A stretch of DNA of 64,000 nt from Alphaproteobacteria bacterium (GCA_037200445.1 JBBCGH010000001.1:2170001-2234000), one strand, 5' to 3'. Numbered from the stretch's first letter, positions 1 to 9,352 are shown. Numbers and translations: made by a program. Notes: generated by a model from the sequence alone, not told the origin.

Positions 1-1
1 G

Positions 2-1825
2 ACGGCCCCCGCGGCGGCAATTCCGTGGAGCACGACGCCGCTCGCCGCGGTCGACCTCTCGGCGGCGTCGGTGGGCTTCTACTGGGTGCCGGCGGCGGGA
101 CAGTTGGAGCCGAGCAACGGCCCATTCAGCCGCAATGTTTCGCTCACCATCACCAAGACCGGCGGCGGAAGCTGCACGGTGAGCACCGCGCTCAACGTCG
201 AGCGCAACGAGACCAACATCACGCGGCAGGCCCACGACTTCTACACCTCCAACCACCGCGCGGCGACGACGACGAACCCGGGCTTCGGTCACGTCACGGA
301 CGAGCACATCTACTGGCATCAGTTCGTCGGCGGCGGCCCGCCGGACTGGCTCGGCTTCCTCGCCTGGCACGGCGAATTCCTGCGCCGCTTCGACACGTGG
401 CGCCAACTGTTCGGCTACAACAAGGTCACCCCATGGTACCCGGGCCGCGCGTTGCCGACCGGTCCGCAATTCGACGCCGATGCCGGCCTGCGGCAGGCCT
501 ATTTTCCCGACAACAACCGCATCCCGAGCTACTACACGCTGACCGGCGACGACAACGCGTTCGATCCCACGTTTGGACCCACACATCGCAGGCTTGCCAA
601 CTACGCGACACTCGACGATTTCAACGCCTCGTTCGAGGGCAGCTATCACGGACAGGTCCATTGCAACATCGGCGCGCACGCCGGGAGTTTCTTCGGAACG
701 GCCGCGGGCCCCGGCTTCGGCAGCATGTGCAATGCCAGCTCGCCGAAGGATGCGATGTTCTGGCGCTGGCACGGCTTCATCGATCTGATGTACCGCAACT
801 ACTGCGCGCTGCATCCCGGCGCCTGTCCCGTCCCTTCGCCGGCCGATCCGTCCGCGGATCCGTGGATGGCCGACAATTCAAGCGACATCTCGAATAACGG
901 CACGGTGCCTTCGCCGGGAACGCACTGGATCAGCCCGGACGTGTGGAACCGCCGCGCGTTGGTGATGACGGACCCATGCGTGGCGCCGGTCGACGCCTAC
1001 GGCGATCATGACACCACGGGGGGCATCGTGCGCAATTGCGGCTCCGACGCCGACCACGAGAACCCCGTCGCCGGCGTGACCAACTATCTTTACGGAACGC
1101 TGCGCAACACGCGGCCGAGTTCGCCGCGCGTGGTCTATGCGGAGGTGGGCGTCTACTACGCGCTCGCCTCGTCCGGCCTGACCTATCCGGGCGACTTCAC
1201 GTTTATTCCGGAGTCGCGCCAGTTCATCGCCATCCATCTCGAACCCGGAACGACGACGAGCATCGGGCCCATCCCGTGGACGCCGCCGCCGGTGCCGCCG
1301 TCGAACGACCACTATTGCCTCTATCTGCGCGTCCTCAGCGTGCAGGAGACGCCACCGACCGAGCCCGCCGGCATCGATGCCAATGTGGCGAACAGCAACA
1401 GCCTCGCCTGGCGCAACATCAAGGTGGTGGCGCCCGGAGACGTCAGCCCGCCGAGCTTCTTCATCGTCCGCAACATCGGCAAGCGCGCGGATCGCCTTGG
1501 CCTGCGCTTCCTGGTCCCGCCCGAGTTGCTCAAGGCACCGTCCAACGTTCGTGTCACGCTCGACGAAGCATTGATGCGAGCCTTCCGTGCCGGGGAAGGC
1601 AAGGTCGACGGCCTCAAGGCTGACGGCAAGGGAGGCTTTTTGATCACCAGTGCGAAGGCTCAGCTGGCCGGACTACAGATGGACCCCGGCCAAAAGGGGC
1701 AGGTCAAGGTTGTGGTAGGGCCGACCAAGCCGTCGCCGCGCGGACACCTCGATGTGACGATCCAGCAGGTAAGCCGCGAGGGTGTGGACGGCGGCGTGAC
1801 GATCCGCCTCGCCAACAAGAAGTAG
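2..1825 (+). CDS. Tyrosinase-family copper protein, 5' truncated
   Basis: Probable type-3 di-copper oxidase (tyrosinase common central domain), which would oxidise phenols to quinones. The frame is open from base 2, so the start lies outside the window; a GTG at 71 is only an internal candidate. Likely CuA histidines lie in the HDFYTSNH and DEHIYWH segments, with the third in LAWHGEFLRRFD. CuB is shown by YHGQVHCNIG and by KDAMFWRWHGFID, the usual last-histidine signature. The roughly 250 residues after this carry beta-rich sequence and a Pro-rich linker (TPPPVPPS), perhaps an accessory or lid domain. Stop TAG at 1825. No caddie or copper chaperone gene is seen downstream. The family call is firm; substrate and export are unknown. 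Confidence 0.82.
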   Translation, partial: TAPAAAIPWSTTPLAAVDLSAASVGFYWVPAAGQLEPSNGPFSRNVSLTITKTGGGSCTVSTALNVERNETNITRQAHDFYTSNHRAATTTNPGFGHVTDEHIYWHQFVGGGPPDWLGFLAWHGEFLRRFDTWRQLFGYNKVTPWYPGRALPTGPQFDADAGLRQAYFPDNNRIPSYYTLTGDDNAFDPTFGPTHRRLANYATLDDFNASFEGSYHGQVHCNIGAHAGSFFGTAAGPGFGSMCNASSPKDAMFWRWHGFIDLMYRNYCALHPGACPVPSPADPSADPWMADNSSDISNNGTVPSPGTHWISPDVWNRRALVMTDPCVAPVDAYGDHDTTGGIVRNCGSDADHENPVAGVTNYLYGTLRNTRPSSPRVVYAEVGVYYALASSGLTYPGDFTFIPESRQFIAIHLEPGTTTSIGPIPWTPPPVPPSNDHYCLYLRVLSVQETPPTEPAGIDANVANSNSLAWRNIKVVAPGDVSPPSFFIVRNIGKRADRLGLRFLVPPELLKAPSNVRVTLDEALMRAFRAGEGKVDGLKADGKGGFLITSAKAQLAGLQMDPGQKGQVKVVVGPTKPSPRGHLDVTIQQVSREGVDGGVTIRLANKK

Positions 1826-1977
1826 CGGGGCTCGGTTTACTTCGGACGGAGGATCGGTCGCGGTGCGGACGTTCGGTTCGCGCCGCGAGGGTTCCAATCG
1901 TCCTCGCTGACCTTTAAGAGATGATCGAGCGCAGCCTCGTTTGCGGGCGCGCAAAGGGTCAATGAAGCCGATTACCC

Positions 1978-2391
1978 ATGAGCAAGCTCAAGATCACCGC
2001 CGGCCCTTACATCTTCGATGCGCGGCTCGAGACCGAAGCCGCGCCGAAAACCTGCGCGGCGTTTCTCAAGCACATGCCGTTCAAGAGCCAGGTGGTGCAT
2101 GTGCGCTGGAGCGGGGAGGCGGTCTGGATTCCGCTCGGCGACCTCGACTTCGGCGTCGATTACGAGAACCACACCAGCTATCCGGCGCCCGGCCAGATCA
2201 TTCTGTATCCCGGCGGCATCAGCGAGACCGAGATCCTGCTTGCCTATGGCGGCGTGCGCTTCGCCAGCAAGATGGGGCAGCTTGCCGGCAACCACTTCAT
2301 CACGATCACGTCGAATCTCGAGAACGTCGCCCCGCTGGGCAAGATGGCGCTGTGGAAGGGCGCACAGGATATCGCTTTCGAGAAGGCGTGA
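1978..2391 (+). CDS. DUF3830 family (cyclophilin-like fold) protein
   Basis: A 137-residue protein resembling the DUF3830 family, small proteins with a cyclophilin-like beta-barrel often found near amidases, hydantoinases and importers. Visible features are the N-terminal strand MSKLKITAGPYIFDARL, an APKTCAAF helix, a VWIPLGDLDF segment and a GNHFITIT C-terminal strand. It has no signal peptide or membrane segment, so it is probably cytosolic. Length is usual for the family. It converges on the cinA-like gene with only 3 bp between stops. The biochemical role is unknown; a binding or scaffold role is a guess from the fold. Confidence 0.7.
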   Translation: MSKLKITAGPYIFDARLETEAAPKTCAAFLKHMPFKSQVVHVRWSGEAVWIPLGDLDFGVDYENHTSYPAPGQIILYPGGISETEILLAYGGVRFASKMGQLAGNHFITITSNLENVAPLGKMALWKGAQDIAFEKA

Positions 2392-2394
2392 GCG

Positions 2395-2877
2395 TTACCG
2401 GGAAACGGTCTTGAGCAGGAACGTCAGCGCCGCGACCGTGAACGCGTGCATGTTCTCCTGCCGGTTGGCGATCCCGGTCTCCAGCGTCATCGAGCCTTCG
2501 GCAAGACCTGCGACTGCGATGCAGCTGTGGCCGGCCGCATCGCCGTAGCGATTGCCGGTCGGGCCGGTCGCGCCGGTTTCGGCGAGCGCCCATGTGGACG
2601 AGAAATTCTTCTGCGCTGTGCGCGCCATCAACAGCGCATAGGGCTCGGTCGAGGGCCGCATTCCCTCCAGTGCGGCATCCGGAACGTCCAGGAGGACGCC
2701 GCGCGACTGCCGCGTGTAGACGACCGCCCCGCCGAGGAAATAGGCCGAGGCGCCCGGCACCGCGAGCAGGGCGGCCGAGATCAACCCGCCGGTCGAGGAT
2801 TCGGCGATTGCGATGGTCTGCTTGCGCTCGGTCAGGACGCTCGAGACTTTCTCCGCAATGGCGACGAGGTCTTTCAT
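2395..2877 (-). CDS. CinA-family nicotinamide-nucleotide amidohydrolase (PncC-type)
   Basis: A 160-residue stand-alone CinA C-terminal domain. The family deamidates nicotinamide mononucleotide to nicotinate mononucleotide in pyridine-nucleotide salvage. Family marks are AIAESSTGGLISAAL near residues 24-38, which holds the conserved Ser/Thr-rich active-site loop, a GGAVVYT strand, and AETGATGPTGNRYGD near residue 97. The N-terminal molybdopterin-binding-like domain of long CinA proteins is absent, as in E. coli PncC. The dodecin gene lies upstream on the same strand, 83 bp away, so the two may be co-transcribed. Substrate is assigned by family only. Confidence 0.85.
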   Translation of the reverse strand: MKDLVAIAEKVSSVLTERKQTIAIAESSTGGLISAALLAVPGASAYFLGGAVVYTRQSRGVLLDVPDAALEGMRPSTEPYALLMARTAQKNFSSTWALAETGATGPTGNRYGDAAGHSCIAVAGLAEGSMTLETGIANRQENMHAFTVAALTFLLKTVSR

Positions 2878-2960
2878 CGGGCTTGCTCCGGCAAAAGGGT
2901 ATGCGTTGCAGCACGCGCGCTGCGGCAGGTGTCATCCAAAAGGTGAGTAGTACGCCGAAG

Positions 2961-3182
2961 TTACCCTTCGTACTTGAAGGAGAGCGCGACGCGGGTGCGG
3001 AACGCCACGACCTTTCCGTTCTCGACCTTCATGTCCATCTTGGTGACCTCGGCGATGCGCAGGTCGCGCAGCGATTTCGATGCCGTCTTGACGGCTTGCC
3101 GCCCGGCATCTTCCCAGGACGTTTCGCTTACGCCGACCACATCGACGATCCGGTAGACGCCTTCCTCGCTCTTCTTTGGCAT
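2961..3182 (-). CDS. Dodecin, flavin-binding storage protein
   Basis: A 73-residue dodecin, a small protein that forms hollow dodecamers binding riboflavin or FMN pairs between tryptophans. The sequence shows the strand RIVDVVGVSE, the flavin-stacking Trp in TSWEDAGRQAV, and the TKMDMKVENGKVVAFRTRVA hairpin that completes the fold. I chose the ATG at 3182 rather than 3194 because a GGAGG stands about 6 bases ahead of it. The divergent dehydrogenase starts 113 bp away. Length and motifs are typical for the family. Confidence 0.9.
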   Translation of the reverse strand: MPKKSEEGVYRIVDVVGVSETSWEDAGRQAVKTASKSLRDLRIAEVTKMDMKVENGKVVAFRTRVALSFKYEG

Positions 3183-3295
3183 CACGCCCTCCATTTGTAA
3201 GTGTCCACGCCATCGAACGACCGGGACACCTTGCGGCAGCGCATGCTAGCACGCTACCCAAAGGGCTGCCTGCCATATCCGGACCGGGGCAAGGA

Positions 3296-4264
3296 ATGTT
3301 TCCGAAGAAGGAAGACCTGACCATCTGCTTTGCCCATGTGGCCTACCGCATGGCCGAGCGCTTCGCGGCGCGGAACACCGGGATCAGGCATTTCCAGGTG
3401 AACTCGCTGGAAGAGCTGACCGTGAAGATCGCCGACGCGGACGTGGTCAGCGTCTCGATGATGTGGCGCAACAACCTGATCGCGCGCGCGCCGAAGCTCA
3501 AATTCATCCAGTCGATCAGCGCCGGGACGGACCAGTATTCGCGCGAGGCGCTCAAAGCAGCCGGCATCCGCCTCGCAAGCGCGCAGGGCGTGAACGCGCG
3601 CGCCGTCGCCGAGCATGCGATGTCGCTGATCCTTGCGATGTCGCGGCAGCTGCATTTCGCGCGCGACAACCAGGTCAAGCACCACTGGCGCGGCATGATC
3701 TCGGACCTGTCCAAGCGCGAGGACGAACTGGGCGGCAAGACGCTCTTGGTCGTCGGGCTCGGGCGCATTGGCTCGCATCTCGCCGGTCTTGCACGCGCCT
3801 TCGGCATGCGGGTGATCGCGACCAAGCGCGACCCGGGCAGCGGCTTCGAGAGCGCGGACGACGTGTTTTCGCACGGCCGGCTCGGCGAGGTGCTGCCGCT
3901 TGCCGATTTCGTGGCACTGACCTGCCCGCTGACGCCGCAGACCGAGGGGCTGATGAACGCGCGGGCTTTCGGGCGCATGAAGCCGTCGGCCTTCCTCATC
4001 AACGTGTCGCGCGGCAAGGTGGTGGACGAGCCGGCACTACTCGATGCGCTTGCCGCAGGCCGGATCGCCGGTGCGGGCCTCGACTGTACGGTCGAGGAGC
4101 CGCTGCCGGGAAATTCGCCGCTGTGGGACGTGCCGAACGTGCTGATCACCCCGCACACCGCCGGCGAGACCCGGGCCTACGAGGACAACGTCATCGACCT
4201 CTTGCTCGAGAACCTCGACCGGCTCTGGCGCGGCGAGACCGAGCTGAAGAACGGGATCGTGTGA
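3296..4264 (+). CDS. D-2-hydroxyacid dehydrogenase, NAD(P)-dependent
   Basis: Cytosolic reductase of 2-oxoacids (D-isomer-specific 2-hydroxyacid dehydrogenase family), 322 residues. The Rossmann dinucleotide loop VVGLGRIGSHLAGLA lies near residues 151-165. Catalytic Arg is in NVSRGKVVDEPAL, Glu in DCTVEEPLP and His in ITPHTAGET, so the Arg/Glu/His set is complete. I chose the ATG at 3296 because an AAGGA stands just before it and upstream codons look non-coding. A palindromic repeat follows the stop. The exact substrate (glyoxylate, hydroxypyruvate or another 2-oxoacid) cannot be read from sequence. Confidence 0.88.
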   Translation: MFPKKEDLTICFAHVAYRMAERFAARNTGIRHFQVNSLEELTVKIADADVVSVSMMWRNNLIARAPKLKFIQSISAGTDQYSREALKAAGIRLASAQGVNARAVAEHAMSLILAMSRQLHFARDNQVKHHWRGMISDLSKREDELGGKTLLVVGLGRIGSHLAGLARAFGMRVIATKRDPGSGFESADDVFSHGRLGEVLPLADFVALTCPLTPQTEGLMNARAFGRMKPSAFLINVSRGKVVDEPALLDALAAGRIAGAGLDCTVEEPLPGNSPLWDVPNVLITPHTAGETRAYEDNVIDLLLENLDRLWRGETELKNGIV

Positions 4265-4270
4265 CATCTC

Positions 4271-4397
4271 TGTCGTCATCCCGGCCGAGCGAAGCGAGAG
4301 CCGGGATCCAGTAAATACTGGCTGCGCGATTTTCCGCGATCGGCGTTTACTGGATTCCGGGTCTCCGGCACTTTCGTGCCGTCGCCCGGGATGACAG
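4271..4397. repeat. Palindromic intergenic repeat, 'tcatcccgg' type
   Basis: Two hairpins head to head. Inner stem ATCCCGG (4278-4284) pairs with CCGGGAT (4301-4307) around a GAAGCGA core, and the outer arm ends in cccgggatgacag near 4387-4397. Copies of the same type occur at about 36082, 55025 and 59083. It lies just after a stop codon, where such elements often act as weak terminators or mRNA stabilisers. Confidence 0.8.
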
Positions 4398-4435
4398 GTA
4401 ACAAATTCGCAACCACACCGGGCCATACCAACAGG

Positions 4436-5654
4436 ATGGCCGCTCTTACCGACGAAAATCGCGATGCTCTCCGGGCGCTGCGCATTCTCGGCGCGTTTTT
4501 CTTCGTGGTTGCCGTGATCGGCTACCTCGTCACCGCCTCCTGGCAGCCGGAGATTCCACGCGACGGCACGAGCCTCGTGGTCGGGCGCGATTTCCTGAAT
4601 TTCTGGATGTACGGCCGGGCCGCGCCGTCTGCCGATCCCAGCCGGTTCTATGATGCCGCCGAATATAACCGCGCGCTCCAGGCGTTGCTGGGGGCGGGCT
4701 ATCCGGGGCAGAACTGGTCCTACCCGCCGAGCGTCCTTTTCATCGCGGCGCCGTTCGGGCTGTTCGGCTATCTGACTGCGCTGACGCTCTGGACGCTGCT
4801 GGGTGCCGCCATCTTCTTTGCGGTCGCGCGGCGTCACGTCGCCGACAATCGCCTGCTTGTCGCGCTGCTGCTGTCACCCGCCGCGGTGCTCTGCGTCATC
4901 TCGGGGCAAAGCTCGCTCATCACGGCGGCAATGCTCGTCACGATCTTTGCATGGCTCGACCGGCGGCCGGTCGCGGCGGGAGTCCTGATCGGCCTGCTCA
5001 CGTTGAAGCCACAGCTCGGCATCCTGTTTCCCGTCATGCTGATCGCATCGGCGCGCTGGCGCGTGTTCGCCGCCGCGACCGTAACCGCGCTCGTGCTCGC
5101 AGGCGCGACTGCGCTGGTCTTCGGCGGCCAAGTGTGGGTCGACTTCGCCACGAAAGGGCTCGCAGCGAACAACCTGGTGCTCGCCGATCCCGAGCGGATC
5201 GCGACCCCGTTCTATCCGACCGTGTTCATGAACCTGCGCGGTCTCGACCTGCCATACGGCGCCGCCATGGCGATGCAGCTTTGCGTCTCGGCCTTCGCGA
5301 TTCGCCGCGGTCGTCTGGGCGTTCCGCGTCCGTCGCGACGCGGACCCGCTGATGCTGATGGCGCTGTTTCTCGCATGCTCGGTCGCCGCCGTGCCCTATA
5401 TGCTGTCTTACGACACGCTGGCGCTGACGTTTGCGGCGCTGTTGCTCCTCGGCGCCGGATCGCTCGACGCGACGGGCCGGCGCTTCGTGCAACTCGTCTA
5501 CTGGCTGCCGTTGATCCAGATGGTGTTCGGCAACTGGCATGTTCCGGCACCCGCGCTGATCGCGCCGGCCTTCGCGATCTACGCGCTGACGCGGCTGCGC
5601 GCGTCGCCCGCCGCGGCGCGCGACTTCGACGCGATGTCCATCACGGCCCGATAG
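4436..5654 (+). pseudogene. GT87/DUF2029-like polytopic membrane glycosyltransferase, frameshifted
   Basis: Multi-pass membrane protein resembling the GT87 (DUF2029) group, which move sugars from polyprenyl-phosphate donors on the outer face of the inner membrane. The first frame runs from ATG 4436 (acagg upstream). It shows an N-terminal helix ILGAFFFVVAVIGYLV, the early acidic loop with RDFLNFWMYGRAA, the YPPSVLFIAAPF segment, and repeated hydrophobic helices. Near 5300 the homology jumps one base: the reading ends in junk after CVSAFA and resumes as FAAVVWAFRVRRDADPLMLM to the TAG at 5654. It is a single-base indel, so either a real lesion or a consensus error. The 3' end overlaps the convergent FAD oxidoreductase by 76 bp. 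Donor and acceptor are unknown. Confidence 0.65.
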
Positions 5655-7294
5655 GCGAACACCAGCGCCGGCCCGAGCGTGATGCCGGGCCCGACATAGA
5701 CGCCGCGGAACAGCGATGCCATGTCGTTGCCGACCGCGTAGAGTCCGCCGATCGGCTCGCCGCGCGCGTCGAGCACGCGCGCGTCGCCGTCGGTCGAAAG
5801 GCCGACGCAGGTGCCCATCGTCGAAGGGTAGACCGCGACCGCGAAGTAGGGCGCGTGTTCGATCGGCCGCAGGCAAGGATTCGGCTTGTTCGCCGGATCG
5901 CCGTTGAACTGATTGTATTCGGTGCCGCCCTTGCCGAAGGCTTCGTCCACGCCGGTGAGGGCAAAACGATTGTGCTCCTCGACCGTGCGCAGCAGGTTCT
6001 TGCCCTGGACGCCAATGCGCTGCGCCAGCGCCTCGAGCGTCTCGGCGCGGTGCAGATAGCCATCCATGATGTAGCGCTCGATCGCGCCGCGGCCCGCGCC
6101 GGGATGCACCAGCCCGATGCCGTAGTCGCGAATGAACGAGCGGTCGCAGATCAACCACGCCGGAATGCACGGCGACGCCTCGTTGGTGCGCAGCATCGCC
6201 TCGACGAAGTCGTGATAGCTTGCCGACTCGTTGACGAAGCGGCGGCCGTCCTTGTTCACCGCGATCAGCCCGGGCTTGGCGCGGTCGAGCACGATGTGGG
6301 GGAAGTTGATCTCGCCGTTGAGCGAGCTCGGGAAATAGAATGCGTCCATCGTGTGGTCCGCATCGACGGCGCCGCCGGCCGCCTGTCCGGCCGCAAAACC
6401 GTCACCGCTCGCGCCCGCGAAGGCGGTTGCGTGCTCGACCGGCGCATTGGCGTTGTACCGCTTCTGCATTTGCGTGTCGGCGCCGAACCCGCCGGTCGCG
6501 AGGATCACGGCACGCCGCGCGCGGATGGTCTGGCGCTTGTCGCCGATATCGACCACAGCCCCCTCAATGCGGCCATTGCTCTTCACCAGCTCGACCAGCT
6601 TCGCGTCGTAGGCGATCGGAACCTTGCATTGGCGGAGGCTGCAATAAAGCCGCCCGACCAGTGCGTTGCCCATCACCAGTCGCGTGCCGCGCTTGAAACG
6701 CAGGCGGTCGGTCGCATGACGCAGCAATAGCTTCGAGGCCGCCGTGAAATTGGCGACCGATCCGAACGGCTTCAGCAGAACCGGAATGTCCAGCTTTCCG
6801 ACCATCATGCCGCCGAGCACCATGAAAGGCGCGATCGGCGGCCGCACGCGATCGAAGTCCTTGCCAAGCAGCCGCCCGTCGAACGGCAGGGGGCTGAGCG
6901 CGCGGCCCGCGAGCGCGCGGCCGGGCTTGTTCGAGTGATAATCGGGGTGCATCGGCGGCGCGATGAACTTCACGTCGGTGCGTGCTTCCAGATAGTCGAG
7001 TGCGGAAGGGCCGGCTTGAAGGAACGCCTCGCGCTGGATGAGCGCACGCGGTCCTATTTCGGCATCGAGAAAGAGCCGCGCGTCGTCGGTCTTGTCGGGG
7101 ACGCCGTCACGCCGCGCCTGATTGCTGCCGGGAATCCATACCGTGCCCGCCGAGGTCGAGGTCGTACCGCCGACCTGATCCGTTTTCTCGCACAGGAGAA
7201 CCTCGAGGCCTTCGAGCGAAGCAAAAAGTGCGGCGCACATGCCGCCCATCCCGGCACCGAAAATCAGGACATCGGCCTCGCGGTCCCAGCGCAT
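5579..7294 (-). CDS. FAD-dependent oxidoreductase, 3-ketosteroid dehydrogenase-like
   Basis: A 571-residue flavoprotein of the FAD_binding_2 superfamily (fumarate reductase / 3-oxosteroid 1-dehydrogenase type). FAD-binding motif FGAGMGGMCAALFASLEG lies at residues 12-29 and the TSTSAGTVWIPGS loop follows. A second dinucleotide segment is RAVILATGGFGAD. The C-terminal GPGITLGPALVFAYRA matches the closing motif of ketosteroid dehydrogenases. Such enzymes remove hydrogens next to a keto group. No other steroid gene is nearby, so the substrate could be another cyclic ketone or a dicarboxylate. The last residues overlap the end of the convergent GT87-like gene. A palindromic repeat fills the gap to the next gene upstream. 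Confidence 0.82.
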   Translation of the reverse strand: MRWDREADVLIFGAGMGGMCAALFASLEGLEVLLCEKTDQVGGTTSTSAGTVWIPGSNQARRDGVPDKTDDARLFLDAEIGPRALIQREAFLQAGPSALDYLEARTDVKFIAPPMHPDYHSNKPGRALAGRALSPLPFDGRLLGKDFDRVRPPIAPFMVLGGMMVGKLDIPVLLKPFGSVANFTAASKLLLRHATDRLRFKRGTRLVMGNALVGRLYCSLRQCKVPIAYDAKLVELVKSNGRIEGAVVDIGDKRQTIRARRAVILATGGFGADTQMQKRYNANAPVEHATAFAGASGDGFAAGQAAGGAVDADHTMDAFYFPSSLNGEINFPHIVLDRAKPGLIAVNKDGRRFVNESASYHDFVEAMLRTNEASPCIPAWLICDRSFIRDYGIGLVHPGAGRGAIERYIMDGYLHRAETLEALAQRIGVQGKNLLRTVEEHNRFALTGVDEAFGKGGTEYNQFNGDPANKPNPCLRPIEHAPYFAVAVYPSTMGTCVGLSTDGDARVLDARGEPIGGLYAVGNDMASLFRGVYVGPGITLGPALVFAYRAVMDIASKSRAAAGDARSRVSA

Positions 7295-7309
7295 CAGTGT
7301 TTTTCTTTG

Positions 7310-7378
7310 CGCATGATCTTGTCCGAAAACCGGTTCCCATCCCCGATCATGGTCGAGGACATGCTTTTCGGGATCATG
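7310..7378. repeat. Palindromic repeat, 'gcatgatc...gggatcatgc' type
   Basis: Outer arms GCATGATC and GATCATGC flank ccgaaaaccggttcccatcccc and a cttttcggg arm. The right arm contains the TGA stop of the hydantoinase gene (7374-7376). A larger copy lies at 10496-10638 and a half copy at about 15780-15804. Repeats of this form are common in Bradyrhizobium and relatives. Confidence 0.8.
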
Positions 7379-8828
7379 CGCCCGGCGAACCCGCCGGCGA
7401 AAACTCCGTCACCAGGCGTCCGCTCGGCGCGGCGTAGGGCGACTTCTCACGCGGCACGTAGGCGCCGTCGCCCTTCGCGCCGGTAAGCTTGCCGTCGCGC
7501 ACCACGAACTTGCCGCGCACCATCGTCGATACGGGCCACCCCGTCACCGCGATACCTTCATACGGCGTGTAGTCGGAGCCATGGTGCAACAGCTTCTGCG
7601 AGATGGTTTTCTCAGCGTCAGGGTCCCAGATCGCGATGTCGGCGTCGGAGCCGACCGCGATCGTGCCTTTCTTCGGATAGAGGCCATAGGTCTTGGCGTG
7701 GTTTGTCGCCGTGAACGCCACGAACTCGTTCAGCGAAATGCGGCCCTTCTTGACGCCTTCGGAGAACAGGATCGGCAGCCGCGTCTCGACGCCCGGAATG
7801 CCGTTCGGCACCCAGCGGAAGCTCGTACGGCCCTTTGGATTGAGCTTGCCCTGCGGGTCGTCATAGCGGAACGGGCAGTGGTCGGAGGAGAAAAGCGAGA
7901 ACACATGCTGCTGCAGCCCGGCCCAGCACTCTTTCTGCGCTTTCTCGTCGCGCGGCGGCGGCGAGCACACGTAAGCCGCACCTTCCATGTTGAGACCGTC
8001 CATGTCCTTCTCGGTCAGGACGAGATATTGCGGACACGTCTCGCCGTAGATCTTCAGGCCACGCTGCTGCGCGCGGCGGATTTCCTCCATCGCCTCGCCG
8101 TTCGAGACGTGCACGATCATGATCGGCACATCGACCAGCTCGGCGAGCGAGATCGCGCGGTGCGTTGCCTCACGCTCCACCGGGATCGGCCGCGAGGTGC
8201 CATGGAAGCGCGGCGCGGTGTGGCCCGCGCGCTCCAGCCGGTCGGTGAGGAAGCGGATCGCGTCGTAGTTCTCGGCGTGCACCATCACAAGCGCGCCGGT
8301 CTCGCGCGCGACGCTCATCACGTTGAGCATCTCCATGTCGGAAAGCGCCATGCCTTCGTAAGTCATGAACACCTTGAACGAGGTGTAGCCGTCGTTCACC
8401 AGCGCCGGTAGCTCTTGGCCCAGCACGCGGTCGGTCGCATCCGCGATGATCAGGTGAAACGAGACATCGACGTAGCAATTGCCGTCGGCCTTGGCGTGAT
8501 ACTGCTTCACCACCTCGCGCAGCGACTCGCCCTTCTGCTGCATCGCGAAGGGCAGCACCATGGTGTTGCCGCCAAACGCTGCGGCGCGCGTACCGGATTC
8601 GAAATCATCCGCCATCACGATGCCCGGGCCGGACGGCTGCGAGAGGTGCACGTGGCTGTCGATCCCGCCGGGCAGCACCAATCTGCCCGTCGCATCGACG
8701 ATTTCACGTGCCTCGCCGAGGTTCTCGCCCAGCGCCGCGATCGTTTCGCCACTGATGCCGATGTCACAGGCAAAGGTGTCCGACGCCGTCGCGACCGTGC
8801 CACCGCGGATGATCGTGTCGAATGCCAT
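7374..8828 (-). CDS. Dihydropyrimidinase / D-hydantoinase
   Basis: Cyclic amidohydrolase of 484 residues that opens dihydropyrimidine or hydantoin rings. Metal ligands are all visible: His pair in GGIDSHVHL, the lysine to be carboxylated in YTSFKVFMTYEG, His in VMVHAENYD, His in IMIVHVSNGE, and Asp in LFSSDHCPF. Length is usual. It is 8 bp downstream of the OHCU decarboxylase gene in a same-strand run, so an operon for purine or pyrimidine nitrogen salvage is likely. Allantoinase is the main alternative, but overall motif style (SFKVFMTY, SSDHCPF) fits dihydropyrimidinase/hydantoinase better. Confidence 0.88.
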   Translation of the reverse strand: MAFDTIIRGGTVATASDTFACDIGISGETIAALGENLGEAREIVDATGRLVLPGGIDSHVHLSQPSGPGIVMADDFESGTRAAAFGGNTMVLPFAMQQKGESLREVVKQYHAKADGNCYVDVSFHLIIADATDRVLGQELPALVNDGYTSFKVFMTYEGMALSDMEMLNVMSVARETGALVMVHAENYDAIRFLTDRLERAGHTAPRFHGTSRPIPVEREATHRAISLAELVDVPIMIVHVSNGEAMEEIRRAQQRGLKIYGETCPQYLVLTEKDMDGLNMEGAAYVCSPPPRDEKAQKECWAGLQQHVFSLFSSDHCPFRYDDPQGKLNPKGRTSFRWVPNGIPGVETRLPILFSEGVKKGRISLNEFVAFTATNHAKTYGLYPKKGTIAVGSDADIAIWDPDAEKTISQKLLHHGSDYTPYEGIAVTGWPVSTMVRGKFVVRDGKLTGAKGDGAYVPREKSPYAAPSGRLVTEFSPAGSPGA

Positions 8829-8836
8829 GGCTTAAC

Positions 8837-9352
8837 CTACGAATCGTGAACCCGGTCGTCCAGCCGCAGCCGCGTGATGTAACCGATCTCGGTGAGCGCG
8901 GCCGCGAATTCCGCCTCCGGATCGTTGCCGACGCGCTGCTCGAAAGCGGCCAGGATTGTTTCCGCGGATTTGTGCAGTCTCACGCAGACGATGAACGGGA
9001 ACCCGAATTTCATCGCATAGGCCGCATTGGCGCGCTCGAAGCGAGCGAAATCCTTGTCATTCAGGCGGTCGAGACCGAGCCCACCCTGCTCGGACTCCGA
9101 GTCCGCCGTCATCGCGCCCGCGCGCGCGACCTTGCCGGCCAGTTCGGGGTGCCCGCGCAGGAAGAGAAGCTGTTGCTCGCGTGGCGCGTTGCGTACCGCC
9201 TGCATCATCGAGTCATGCAGTGCAGCGATCGACGCGAACGGCCGCGCCGCATGGGCGCGCTCCGCGACCCAGGGCGCGTGCTCGAACACATCGCCCACCG
9301 CGGCAACGAAAGCCGCGCGGTCGCAGGCGTTGAGCTGGTCGAGGGTGGTCAT
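8837..9352 (-). CDS. uraD: 2-oxo-4-hydroxy-4-carboxy-5-ureidoimidazoline decarboxylase
   Basis: A 171-residue OHCU decarboxylase, the enzyme that makes (S)-allantoin in urate breakdown. Catalytic His is in LRGHPELAGK near residue 67, and the substrate-binding SESEQGGLG loop and the FPFIVCVRLHKS strand follow as in the family. The start overlaps the stop of the upstream PRISE-like gene by 4 bp (ATGA type), which indicates translational coupling. With the hydantoinase just downstream this looks like a ureide catabolic unit. Urate oxidase and HIU hydrolase are not in the window. Confidence 0.9.
   Translation of the reverse strand: MTTLDQLNACDRAAFVAAVGDVFEHAPWVAERAHAARPFASIAALHDSMMQAVRNAPREQQLLFLRGHPELAGKVARAGAMTADSESEQGGLGLDRLNDKDFARFERANAAYAMKFGFPFIVCVRLHKSAETILAAFEQRVGNDPEAEFAAALTEIGYITRLRLDDRVHDS

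Noticed and set aside
5300-6730. Long extension of the GT87-like frame to 6730
   Set aside because: After about 5300 this frame loses membrane-protein character and becomes the antisense of the FAD oxidoreductase; the true continuation is one base over and stops at 5654.
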